A DNA stretch of 18,407 nucleotides from CAYRPN01 sp964426135 (lineage in GTDB: Bacteria > Planctomycetota > Phycisphaerae > Phycisphaerales > Phycisphaeraceae), in assembly GCA_964426135.1 (NCBI GenBank), contig CAYRPN010000117.1, forward strand, positions 1 through 18,407, written 5' to 3'. Positions 8,374 to 15,101 of the stretch are shown here, in pieces; position 1 is the first letter of the stretch; each line of letters opens with the position of its first letter. Made by a program: the position numbers and the translations under genes. The notes below the pieces were generated by a model. It did no database searches and was not told the DNA's origin. It saw only the letters and a list, made by a program, of their open reading frames with translations.

Positions 8374-8429
8374 GAAATCTGAAATCTGAGATTTGAGATT
8401 TAAAATCTGAGATTTGAGATTTGAAATCT
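8374..8429. repeat. Heptamer tandem array, GAAATCT/GAGATTT
   Basis: Eight exact 7-bp units run without a gap: GAAATCT twice, GAGATTT twice, AAAATCT, GAGATTT twice and GAAATCT. The array lies between the convergent ends of the prepilin-like gene (stop 8361) and the 944-residue gene (stop 8449) and fills most of that 87-bp gap. It is the same family as at 3754-3795. Confidence 0.88.
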
Positions 8430-8448
8430 GCAACGTCGCCGACAGCTT

Positions 8449-11283
8449 CTATTCCGCCTTGAGCACGTGGCTCAGGAGCGCCGGGCCTGCCGTGTCGCGC
8501 ACTCCGACGCGGATCGGCTTGATCGCCAGCGCTTCCGTCGCGCCGGCGAACCGGAACCGTCGAAGCACGGATTGCCCGGGTTTGAGCGTGATGATCTGCT
8601 CCTGCCGCTGATGCCCCGGCAGCATGGCGAAGGTGTAGACCGTGCGCTGCTTCTCGCCGGTGTTGGTGATGAACGCGGTGGCGACGGCGTCGATGAGGTC
8701 GGGACGCCGGGGGTTTTTCTCGAAGGAAAGTCCCGTTTCCATCTGAATCCCGGTCAGCCCCAGTTCCATCGGAGCCCTCAGATCAATGCGATACTGCTTG
8801 CGAGTCGTGAACTCGAAGCGCACGACCAGTTCCTTTTCGCCCGCCGGCTCATTCACCGGAGGCGTCATTTCAATCGTCATCTCGAATGTGCTGCGCGGGT
8901 CGATGGTGACCCCGCGTCGACGCGGATCGATGCGCCACTCCCGCCCCGGCTCGATGATCGTCAGGTCCCCGTTGATCGGAACAGAGAACGGGTTGGTAAA
9001 CCGAATCTTGTGCGCGTGCGCGATGATCTGCGACTCGATCAGCGGCGGCGTCACCGTGAAGGAAGCCCGCAGAAGCGCCAGTTCCGCATCCACGCCTTCG
9101 ATCAACAGGGGTGAACTGGAAAGCGGCACGATGTGCTTGCCGTCCTCGAACGACAGCTTGACGGGGTTGCCCCACACGTCGAACGCGCTCACCTCGTCAC
9201 CGAGAAAAAGCCTGGTCTGGCGGCGGCCGCGGCCATCGGCGGCTGCGTCATCGCTGGAAGCTCCGGCGCCGTCAGGGTCCTGCTCATCGCTCCAGATCGC
9301 CATGAGGCTGCTGGGCGCGCCGCCATAGACAATGGCCCAGGCGCCCGTTCCCAGCGGGAACTTGCCCAGCGTCTTCCGCGTTGCCAGGCGATGGGCCAGT
9401 GAGGAGTACACACCGAGGATCGGGTCTGGATGCAACGCCCCCTGTTTGCCCTCCGCATAGGCCCAGGGCCTGGGTACGGAAAAGCCGACCGGGTCGGCCT
9501 GCCATGCGTGCAGGAACCGCAAGGCGAAATCATCGACCCGCCGCGCCTGGCTCATCTCCAAGGCCGAGTCGCTGCGCAGGTGCAGAACGAGTGAGTTCTC
9601 ATGAGCCTGCTGCAGGTCGTGCAGATGGTCCAGCAAGTGCTGCGGGCGAACGGACGGGGGAATGTCGACCACATACTCCAAGCGCGCCTTGTCGAGTTCC
9701 GTCAGCCGCGCCTGGTGAGCTTGCCAGGGCAGCGCGACTCGTGGATCCGGCGTCAGCCGCTGCAGCGCCTCCACGGACTCGAGCGCCGCCGCCGCGGTCA
9801 GCGCACTGGGCGTGGATGCCAGTTCGGGCCGACCGAACTGCCAGGAGCGGATGTTCTGTCCCTGCCGCAAAAGAATGGGCGACAGGTAGGGCGCCCATTC
9901 CTTCGACGGCTTCGTGAAAATAAGCAGCGGTTGCGTCGCGTCCAGTTGCAGATGATCCGCCAGCAGATGCGGCAACGGGCTGAAGTTCAGCGTGATCTGC
10001 GTATTTTCCTTCAGCATGGGCAGCAGCAGTTTTTCCAGTTCGGCCTGGCGCTGATCGAGGTTGTCGACGGTCGTGGCCTCGCTCCAGCCGCTCAGGGCCA
10101 CCGAGTTGAGCCCGGTGGCGCGAAGCACCTGCGGATAGAGCGCGATCTCCCGCATCGTGGCGTCAGGCGCATCGAGCGTGAACCGCCGTCGCTGCTGCGC
10201 CGGCAGCCGCTTCACCGGCGGCAGCCAGACGAAGCTGCGGATCGTCCGCGCCACCGCGGGCGGCGCCTTGTCGTCGTCCCGCGTGGATGGATCGTGCAGC
10301 GACATGTCGACCAGATACCATCCAAAACCCGGCAACACCGGTGCCCAATGCCAGATGGAGCCTTCCCCCCCGCCTACTTTGCGGCTCATGCGCGCCACCA
10401 TTCGAGACTGGGTGTCGTAAACCGACACCACCGCCGAAAGCGGACGGCCCGACAGGTCGCGCACCTCGGCCGTCAGATGAGGCTGCTGCGGCGCGTTGAT
10501 CAGATTCACGTCGCTCTGCGTTCGCAGCACGATGCGAGGCACCTGCCAGACCGCGACATCATCGAACCAGGCGTCACCTTGGAAATCCTGGTACACCACC
10601 GTGTGCGTACCGATCCCGCCCGGCAGAACCGCCCCCTTCAGGCTGGGGGGCTGCTCCTGGGGCTGGAGGAGTTCCACCTGCATGCCGATCCACGCCGCCG
10701 AGGGATGCTCGCCCATCAGCTTGACTGAAACGCCCTGCCACTGGTTTTCGGTCTGCAGCAGATCGGTGGTCGCCACGCTGCTTTCAATGCGCTTGCCGGC
10801 GCCATCGACAAAGTAGGCGACGAGCCTGGCGCGGGCGTAACGCAACAGCCCGGTGCGGAGCCTGGCGGTCACGAGGTAATCGCTGTTGGGAACCGCGGCC
10901 AGAGTGCCGATCTCCAAAAACGCAGCCGCGCTGCCGTCGTTGAGAGCCAGGTGAAGGCTGTGATCGCCCTTCTGTTCCTGTGGAATATTGAACTGCACTT
11001 TGGAGTACTTGGGGAAACCCTTCTTCTTGAGCAGTTCCTGGTGCATCGGCAAGCGCAGGAAGTTCGGATCGGCGGTTTGATCGGGCCGGCCGACGACGAA
11101 CCAGTGCATCGGCATGCTCTCGAAGTTCTGCTCGTCCGCCTCTTCAAAATCAAAACGATGTAACAGGCGGTTGATCGATAGATCGATCAACGGCACATCC
11201 GCGCCGCCGCCGCCTGCGCGCGCGGCATCGACCGATCCCAGCAGGATCGACAGCAAAACACAGGCGCAGAAAGTGCGACCCAT
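8449..11283 (-). CDS. Large secreted protein of unknown function, carbohydrate-binding-like N-terminus
   Basis: I do not recognise a named family for this 944-residue protein. A signal peptide is clear at 1-23 (ending VDAARA). Residues about 42-246 look like a galactose-binding-like jelly roll: they open with HRFDFEEAD and close with AWFDDVAVWQ, a common end in such domains. An Ig-like beta domain follows (about 265-380), then an alpha/beta region (about 400-700) that could be a degenerate TIM barrel, and a C-terminal set of beta sandwiches (about 775-944). I could not pick out a catalytic acid pair. The start at 11281-11283 is preferred over 11382 because the signal peptide begins there; the longer form would add 33 residues rich in Arg. 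It is probably periplasmic or extracellular and may act on polysaccharides, but this is inference. Confidence 0.8.
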   Translation of the reverse strand: MGRTFCACVLLSILLGSVDAARAGGGGADVPLIDLSINRLLHRFDFEEADEQNFESMPMHWFVVGRPDQTADPNFLRLPMHQELLKKKGFPKYSKVQFNIPQEQKGDHSLHLALNDGSAAAFLEIGTLAAVPNSDYLVTARLRTGLLRYARARLVAYFVDGAGKRIESSVATTDLLQTENQWQGVSVKLMGEHPSAAWIGMQVELLQPQEQPPSLKGAVLPGGIGTHTVVYQDFQGDAWFDDVAVWQVPRIVLRTQSDVNLINAPQQPHLTAEVRDLSGRPLSAVVSVYDTQSRMVARMSRKVGGGEGSIWHWAPVLPGFGWYLVDMSLHDPSTRDDDKAPPAVARTIRSFVWLPPVKRLPAQQRRRFTLDAPDATMREIALYPQVLRATGLNSVALSGWSEATTVDNLDQRQAELEKLLLPMLKENTQITLNFSPLPHLLADHLQLDATQPLLIFTKPSKEWAPYLSPILLRQGQNIRSWQFGRPELASTPSALTAAAALESVEALQRLTPDPRVALPWQAHQARLTELDKARLEYVVDIPPSVRPQHLLDHLHDLQQAHENSLVLHLRSDSALEMSQARRVDDFALRFLHAWQADPVGFSVPRPWAYAEGKQGALHPDPILGVYSSLAHRLATRKTLGKFPLGTGAWAIVYGGAPSSLMAIWSDEQDPDGAGASSDDAAADGRGRRQTRLFLGDEVSAFDVWGNPVKLSFEDGKHIVPLSSSPLLIEGVDAELALLRASFTVTPPLIESQIIAHAHKIRFTNPFSVPINGDLTIIEPGREWRIDPRRRGVTIDPRSTFEMTIEMTPPVNEPAGEKELVVRFEFTTRKQYRIDLRAPMELGLTGIQMETGLSFEKNPRRPDLIDAVATAFITNTGEKQRTVYTFAMLPGHQRQEQIITLKPGQSVLRRFRFAGATEALAIKPIRVGVRDTAGPALLSHVLKAE

Positions 11284-11388
11284 CCAGATCGTTATCGGAT
11301 GACGGCGCGTCAAGGCTGAAGAGATGCACCGAAAGGATGCGATCGGCCCGCGCCGACACAAGGCGAGGCGACCGCCAACCATGAGCGA

Positions 11389-11413
11389 GGCAGTACCCTT
11401 GAAGGGTGATGCC
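11389..11413. repeat. Imperfect palindrome related to the one at 1600
   Basis: GGCAGTACCCTT and AAGGGTGATGCC pair around G11401 with two mismatches next to the core. The core CCCTTGAAGGG and the flank ATGCCTGC match the element at 1600-1630. It lies upstream of the 944-residue gene, in its likely leader or promoter region. Confidence 0.6.
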
Positions 11414-11720
11414 TGCTACGATGTGGCACAGGTGAAAACCTGAAACCTGTGGTCACAAGTTTCCGAACCGTCACCGCAAAAACCAGCGAAGCGGCCGATG
11501 GTGATGGGAGACCTTGCCAGCCACGTTTGGCGTGCTGCGAACACCCAAATCACTGATGCGAGCGAGACTGACGCCTGCCCGTTGGGCTCTTCCTTGAGCC
11601 TTTCCGAGCCGGTGCGGGTCTTGCCACCGCCATTCGGCCACGAATCCGTTCTCTTCGCCGGACAGTACTGCTGAGGTTGTCGTTCGCGCCGCCAATCCTG
11701 ACGGCACGAACCTGCTCGTT

Positions 11721-11787
11721 CGTAGAGTGGGCATCGCCCACCATTCGGACATTGCCAGCCATGGTGCTGGGCAGTGCCCACCCTACG
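11721..11787. repeat. Inverted pair of REP-like palindromes
   Basis: The unit at 11721-11743 is the reverse complement of the ATGGTGGGC...CCTACG element at 3804-3830 with small changes. The unit at 11761-11787 is a direct copy with three extra bases (GCT) in its left arm. Two REP units facing opposite ways about 17 bp apart resemble the BIME layout of REP sequences. No REP-associated transposase is in the window. Confidence 0.7.
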
Positions 11788-12008
11788 AAATTGGTCCAAC
11801 ATCGAGGTTTCAAAAAATCGGCAGACGACGCCATCCGTAACGCCGGCTGCCCCCGGGTCGCCGATCACTGTGCTTCAAACTGCGGCAGCACATGCCCGTC
11901 CATCCGTGCGGGCCAGCATCGTGCTTTTGTTCTGCCGTTCACTTACTGCGTTCAAGCCTTCCGTTGCCTGCACGCGTCCCCAGGTAAAACCCCGGGGCTC
12001 TGGGTCAA

Positions 12009-12527
12009 TCAATGTTGCGAGCTATTGCCGTTGCCGTTGCCGTTGCCGTTCGTCCGATGTCCGATGAATCGCCGGGGATTCACAAGGACGTTCGGGTTGT
12101 CGGCAAGAGTCTTTTCCACATGGCTCTGCCAGCCGGCCCGGTCGCGAATCTCCAAGTGGTCCTTGACACCGATGAGGACGACCTCCGTGCCCAGCCTGGC
12201 CATTTTGATCAGGTTGTCCGGCAGCCTCACGCGCCCCTGCGGATCCAGTTCCACCCTGGCGGTCAGGCTGAACATCAGCCGTTCGTACGCCAGAAGTTGT
12301 TCGGGATCCATTTCGCTCGAGTCGAGTTGCTCCGCCCGTTTTTCGAACGTCTTCTCTTCGTAGATCGCCAGCGAGCCGCCCTCACCGAGCGTCACGTACA
12401 GAAACACTGGCGTGTCGGGCGTGGTGTCCTTCGTGGCGGCATGGACCAGGTGACGACGGATTTCCGATGGGATTGCCAGTCGGTGCTTACCGTCGATCGC
12501 ATGCTCGTAGGTGCCGGTGAAGACCAC
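12009..12527 (-). CDS. mraZ: Transcriptional regulator MraZ
   Basis: MraZ is a double SpoVT/AbrB-fold DNA-binding protein that forms ring oligomers and usually represses the division and cell-wall cluster that starts with its own gene. The 172-residue product begins MVFTGTYEHAIDGKHRLAIP, and both DXXXR motifs are present: Asp12/Arg16 and Asp95/Arg99 in DPQGR. It is about 20-30 residues longer than usual; the extra part is a C-terminal tail of Gly-Asn repeats encoded by four TTGCCG units (12025-12048). The start is GTG at 12525-12527; the nearby ATG at 12529-12531 is out of frame. No rsmH, ftsL or ftsI follows, so this mraZ is detached from the usual cluster. A candidate operator lies 59-73 bases upstream. 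Confidence 0.93.
   Translation of the reverse strand: MVFTGTYEHAIDGKHRLAIPSEIRRHLVHAATKDTTPDTPVFLYVTLGEGGSLAIYEEKTFEKRAEQLDSSEMDPEQLLAYERLMFSLTARVELDPQGRVRLPDNLIKMARLGTEVVLIGVKDHLEIRDRAGWQSHVEKTLADNPNVLVNPRRFIGHRTNGNGNGNGNSSQH
12025..12048. repeat. Hexamer microsatellite in the mraZ 3' end
   Basis: Four exact TTGCCG units encode the alternating Gly-Asn tail of MraZ. A 6-bp unit keeps the reading frame, so copy-number changes would alter only tail length. Confidence 0.85.
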
Positions 12528-12585
12528 ACATGAGAACCCCAGTTGCCTCGTGCCCGTTCAATCCCAATCAAGTGATGGGAAGATA

Positions 12586-12600
12586 ACCCACAACGCCCCA
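12586..12600 (-). promoter_or_regulatory. Candidate MraZ operator (TGGGN direct repeats)
   Basis: On the minus strand TGGGG (12600-12596) and TGGGT (12590-12586) are spaced exactly 10 bp apart. This matches the published E. coli MraZ site of TGGGN repeats separated by five bases. A weaker third unit, TGTTG, lies one period further upstream (12610-12606). The site is 59-73 bases before the mraZ start codon, as expected for autoregulation. Binding is inferred. Confidence 0.45.
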
Positions 12601-12622
12601 CTTTGCAACACAATTATTCAAG

Positions 12623-12660
12623 TTATCCCCACCTGTGGAAAAGCTGGGGAAAAGCTGGCG
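12623..12660. promoter_or_regulatory. DnaA-box-like and 11-bp repeat cluster upstream of mraZ
   Basis: TTATCCCCA (12623-12631) and TGTGGAAAA (12634-12642) each differ by one base from a DnaA box (TTATCCACA or its complement) and face each other across two bases. The second box also starts an 11-bp repeat: TGTGGAAAAGC, TGGGGAAAAGC, TGGCG, with starts at 12634, 12645 and 12656. Another weak box-like sequence, TAACCCACA, is at 12584-12592. The adjoining stretch 12601-12622 is AT-rich for this genome. It may be a DnaA-binding control site, part of an origin, or an extended MraZ site. Confidence 0.35.
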
Positions 12661-13097
12661 TTTCCGACGGGCGTGCGGCCGTCATGCGACAAGAGTTATC
12701 GGTCTGCGATGAGGCGGGAGAACAAGGGAACGAGGAGAACGCGAGGCCGGGTGATGGCGTTGGACGCACGCCACGCGATGGGGCACTGTTTGTAGCTCGG
12801 CCCTCACCCCAGCCCACTCCCGTCCCCCGGGGGAAAGGGGGCCGGACCATCGCTTCCCGGAAGGCTTGGCTGACCCGCGGCGGCGAACGCGTGCAGACTT
12901 GTGAACGGCGCGTTCAGAGGGCACCCGCGACACGCCATGTTCCTGGCGCAGCGCACTTCATCGGCCAACTTGCACATTTCGCGCGCGACACCGCCCCACC
13001 GCCAAGGCCGCTGGCTTCCTCAAGCAAAATGACTGAATGAATCTTGCCTGGATGGGTTCCACAGCACCAACATCATCTCGCTCCGCAACACTCCCTC
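12661..13097. other. Gene-free spacer between the mraZ upstream region and the GTPase gene
   Basis: Open frames here on both strands have no recognisable domain and unusual composition. The only structure I see is the C/G-rich repeat at 12801-12844. The region holds the mraZ upstream sequence on one side and the 3' flank of the GTPase gene on the other. Confidence 0.5.
12801..12844. repeat. C/G-rich dispersed repeat with CCCCCGGGGG core
   Basis: A run of CCCTCACCCC and CCCACTCCC blocks is followed by the self-complementary CCCCCGGGGG (12824-12833) and AAAGGGGGCC. This composition is common to short dispersed palindromic elements of many GC-rich bacteria. The start of the window (1-27) holds a similar hairpin in the other orientation. 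Confidence 0.5.
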
Positions 13098-13595
13098 TCA
13101 CTTCACGAGACGTGCCAGTTCCGCGAAGGCCTCTTCGACGCCTTCGCCGGTCTTGGCGCTGCTGCGGAAGATGGGGCAGTTCAAGGCCGCCAGTTTCGCC
13201 AGGGCTGCATCGTCGATCGCCCACTGCTCGACGAGATCGACTTTGTTCAGGGCAATCACCAGCGGAATCTTGCCGACGCCTTTTTCAATTTCGCCGGCGA
13301 TTTCAAGAGCGCGGTCCAGCGTCTGCGGCCGGGTGCCGTCGATGACCAGGATGTAACCAGCCGAGCCTTTGCAGTAGGACATGGGAATCGAGAAATGATC
13401 TTCCGCGCCGGCGATGTCCCAGAGCATGAGCATCACGTCGCTGCCGTCCACCGTGACCTGCTTCTTGTCGACTTTCACGCCCAGCGTGGTGAGGTACTTC
13501 TCATCGAACATGCTGCTGATGAATCGGCGGACGAGGCTCGTCTTGCCGACCGCGTAAGAACCGATGAGGCAGATTTTTTTCTGGATCGTTGACAT
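13098..13595 (-). CDS. Rab/Ras-like small GTPase lacking the switch II Gln
   Basis: This 165-residue single-domain P-loop GTPase is of the eukaryote-like Rab/Ras type found sporadically in bacteria. G1 is GSYAVGKTS (12-20). Switch I has KYLTTLGV with the Mg-coordinating Thr at 37, like the Rab TIGV signature. G3 is WDIAGAED (59-66), G4 is NKVD (117-120) and G5 is SSAK (145-148). The residue matching Ras Gln61 is Ala64, so intrinsic GTP hydrolysis is probably slow or needs a partner. There is no C-terminal Cys for lipidation; the protein ends ARLVK. ATG at 13593-13595 is chosen because the fold begins there; the longer frame from 13730 reads through tandem repeats. It lies upstream of mraZ on the same strand, about 570 bp away, with no MglB/roadblock partner in view. 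The cellular role is unknown. Confidence 0.9.
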   Translation of the reverse strand: MSTIQKKICLIGSYAVGKTSLVRRFISSMFDEKYLTTLGVKVDKKQVTVDGSDVMLMLWDIAGAEDHFSIPMSYCKGSAGYILVIDGTRPQTLDRALEIAGEIEKGVGKIPLVIALNKVDLVEQWAIDDAALAKLAALNCPIFRSSAKTGEGVEEAFAELARLVK

Positions 13596-13651
13596 CGCCC
13601 GCAGTTTAACGGCGGCGCGATCCCGTGGGCAACTTGGCGGGGGAAAAGGGA

Positions 13652-13691
13652 GTGAGCGGGTGAGGGGGTGAGGAGGTGAGGGCGTGAGGGG
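13652..13691. repeat. Octamer tandem array, GTGAGGGG type
   Basis: Five exact 8-bp units: GTGAGCGG, GTGAGGGG, GTGAGGAG, GTGAGGGC, GTGAGGGG. It lies upstream of the GTPase start and is the left arm of an inverted arrangement with 13794-13830. Confidence 0.88.
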
Positions 13692-13713
13692 ACCGATCTC
13701 AAACTGAAAATTT

Positions 13714-13769
13714 GAAATTTGAAATTGCAAATTGCAAATTGCAAATTGGAAATTTGAAATTCGAAATTT
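13714..13769. repeat. Heptamer tandem array, GAAATTT/CAAATTG
   Basis: Eight 7-bp units follow one another: GAAATTT, GAAATTG, CAAATTG three times, GAAATTT, GAAATTC and GAAATTT. An 8-bp variant at 13706 precedes them. It is the same heptamer family as at 3754 and 8374 and sits between two octamer arrays of opposite orientation. Confidence 0.88.
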
Positions 13770-13793
13770 GAAAGCAAGCCTCTCACCTACCCC

Positions 13794-13830
13794 CTCACCC
13801 TCTCACCCTCTCACCCTCTCACCCTCTCAC
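13794..13830. repeat. Octamer tandem array, CTCACCCT type
   Basis: Four exact CTCACCCT units plus CTCAC, preceded by a looser CTCACCTACCCC. Its complement, AGGGTGAG, resembles the GTGAGGGG units at 13652-13691, so the two arrays face each other. The last bases (13827-13830) form the stop of the YdjY gene and the base after it. Confidence 0.88.
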
Positions 13831-14606
13831 TTCTTCTCTTCTTCCTTCCTCACCGGCGCGGGCTTCAGGCGGACAATCACCTTCGTGCCCACCGCGGGGA
13901 TGACTTTGCTGTTGGCGCCCCAGGTGTCGCCGCCGCCGCCGCCCTGGCCGCCGCGGTTCTTGGTGTCACGGGCCAGCACTTCGTTGCCGAAGTTGACGAG
14001 CGAGATGATGTTGCCCTCGACGTCGGCGACGTAGACGCCTTTGCCGTCGACTTCATACGTCGTGGAACCGACAAAGAGCCAGACATTGTCCGCCAGCGGC
14101 TTCTTGGTTTTCTGCTCCAGCACCCACTCGTTGGCGGGCACCTCAATCTGCTTGCCCTCCTTCTCGAACACGATCGTGACGGCCACGCCAGGCCCCTTGG
14201 GCGGGTGGTAGACGAGTACATCGTCGATGCGCTCGCTGCGGCCGGGACTACCGGGCTCCAAGCCGATCAAGAGCAGGGCGCCATGCACGTGGCTGGGCTT
14301 GGCGACGATGCTCAGGGCGGATTCGTGCTCACGGCTCTTGGGCATGCAGGCGAGCAGTTCCAGCCAATCCGCCTGCAGAGGCAGAATGACCTTCGCCTCC
14401 AGATCGACGACCTTGTTCTTGCGATCGATGGAAATGCCCGGCAGGTTGGGAATCTGTGGGTCGCCCTTCGGTTTGACGTCAGACTTGGGCGTTTCAGGCT
14501 GCGCCGGCTTGGGCGCATCCTCGGCAGCCAGCGCGCAGGTTGCGGCGCCGATCGCCAGAAGCCAATACCAACCGGGATGAACGGGGCGGCGCGAAAGTGA
14601 CATCAT
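13827..14606 (-). CDS. YdjY-domain protein, exported
   Basis: The 259-residue protein carries a YdjY domain, a family of unknown biochemical function frequent in planctomycetes. A signal peptide or N-terminal anchor spans about 11-28 (ending CALAAED), followed by a Pro/Lys-rich linker to about 50. The domain core is visible: WLELLACMPKSREHES (81-96) and HVHGALLLIGLEPG (106-119), then a second beta-rich half with NVWLFVG and VADVEGNIISLVNF. A GGQGGGGGD loop (219-227) and a charged RKEEEKK tail follow. ATG at 14604-14606 is preceded by AGGA at six bases. The stop lies in the octamer repeat array. It precedes the GTPase gene on the same strand, but a 231-bp repeat-rich gap makes tight co-transcription uncertain. 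Confidence 0.82.
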   Translation of the reverse strand: MMSLSRRPVHPGWYWLLAIGAATCALAAEDAPKPAQPETPKSDVKPKGDPQIPNLPGISIDRKNKVVDLEAKVILPLQADWLELLACMPKSREHESALSIVAKPSHVHGALLLIGLEPGSPGRSERIDDVLVYHPPKGPGVAVTIVFEKEGKQIEVPANEWVLEQKTKKPLADNVWLFVGSTTYEVDGKGVYVADVEGNIISLVNFGNEVLARDTKNRGGQGGGGGDTWGANSKVIPAVGTKVIVRLKPAPVRKEEEKK

Positions 14607-14724
14607 GGGCAGTCCTCGAAAAGTGACGCCATGATACTACGTCGCAGCCCGCCTTCGCGAAAAATGCAGGGACACCGATCGCCGGCCCCACGGAACACTG
14701 CAGCGGAAATCCAGGCAACGCGAT

Positions 14725-14850
14725 TCAGGCGTTGCCCATCATGCTCATGATGCCGACGAGCACCGCCCCGCCGATGGCAAGTCCTGCGATGAGGGCAAGG
14801 ATGGAAAGAAAGAAAAGGCCAAAATGTCCTGCGGTGACTTTTGCTTTCAT
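14725..14850 (-). CDS. 41-residue single-pass membrane microprotein
   Basis: The product starts MKAKVTAGHFGLFFLSILAL and continues with a Gly-rich membrane helix, IAGLAIGGAVLVGIM, ending MSMMGNA. The basic N-terminus and single hydrophobic stretch (about 12-36) predict an inner-membrane protein. Small-residue spacing (GxxxG-like: AGLAIGG) could promote helix packing. ATG at 14848-14850 has GGAGAG 6-11 bases upstream, much better than the longer in-frame start at 15087, whose added part is Arg-rich and unlikely to be real. It lies 118 bp upstream of the YdjY gene on the same strand. I know no family for it. Confidence 0.6.
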   Translation of the reverse strand: MKAKVTAGHFGLFFLSILALIAGLAIGGAVLVGIMSMMGNA

Positions 14851-15101
14851 GACTCTCTCCGAAGAACCAGGCGAATGCCTACGAGTTGAACAGAATGGGC
14901 AACCACCGAAGTCTAACCGCAGGTCCATCGATTTCCAACAAAAACTTGACGTCCGCGTTTGTTTTCGTTGCCGTTTCTGAGCCGGGATTCTCGCACCCAT
15001 GGCCGATCGCGGACGCCTGGGCCGTCGATTTCGGACGCTCGCGACTTTCACAGGTCGCCGGTAGGATTGCCTCCCACCATCACCCATCGCGAGATTCTTC
15101 G

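Larger units (their letters stand above)
11284..12008. other. Gene-free spacer with several palindromic repeats
   Basis: This 725-bp stretch lies between the start of the 944-residue gene and the mraZ stop. Open frames run through it on both strands, but none shows a domain, a credible start site or normal protein composition; several translate the palindromic repeats. It contains an imperfect CCCTTGAAGGG palindrome (11389-11413) and an inverted pair of GGTGGGC-type palindromes (11721-11787). I see no rsmH, ftsL or RNA gene here. Confidence 0.6.

Noticed and set aside
9601..10728. 375-codon plus-strand open frame inside the 944-residue gene
   Set aside because: Arg/Gln/His-rich shadow frame with no ribosome site or domain; the minus strand has a signal peptide and a full-length product.
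11416..11868. 150-codon minus-strand open frame in the spacer after mraZ
   Set aside because: It translates the palindromic repeats (11721-11787) and shows no recognisable domain; such repeat-derived frames are often misannotated.
12529..12531. ATG as the mraZ start
   Set aside because: It is out of frame with the MraZ reading frame; the in-frame GTG at 12525-12527 gives the family's normal N-terminus.
13596..13730. N-terminal extension of the GTPase to 13730
   Set aside because: The extra 45 codons are translated tandem repeats, and the GTPase fold starts properly at Met 13595.
13652..13830. Possible CRISPR array
   Set aside because: The units are contiguous 7- and 8-bp tandem repeats with no unique spacers and no cas genes nearby.
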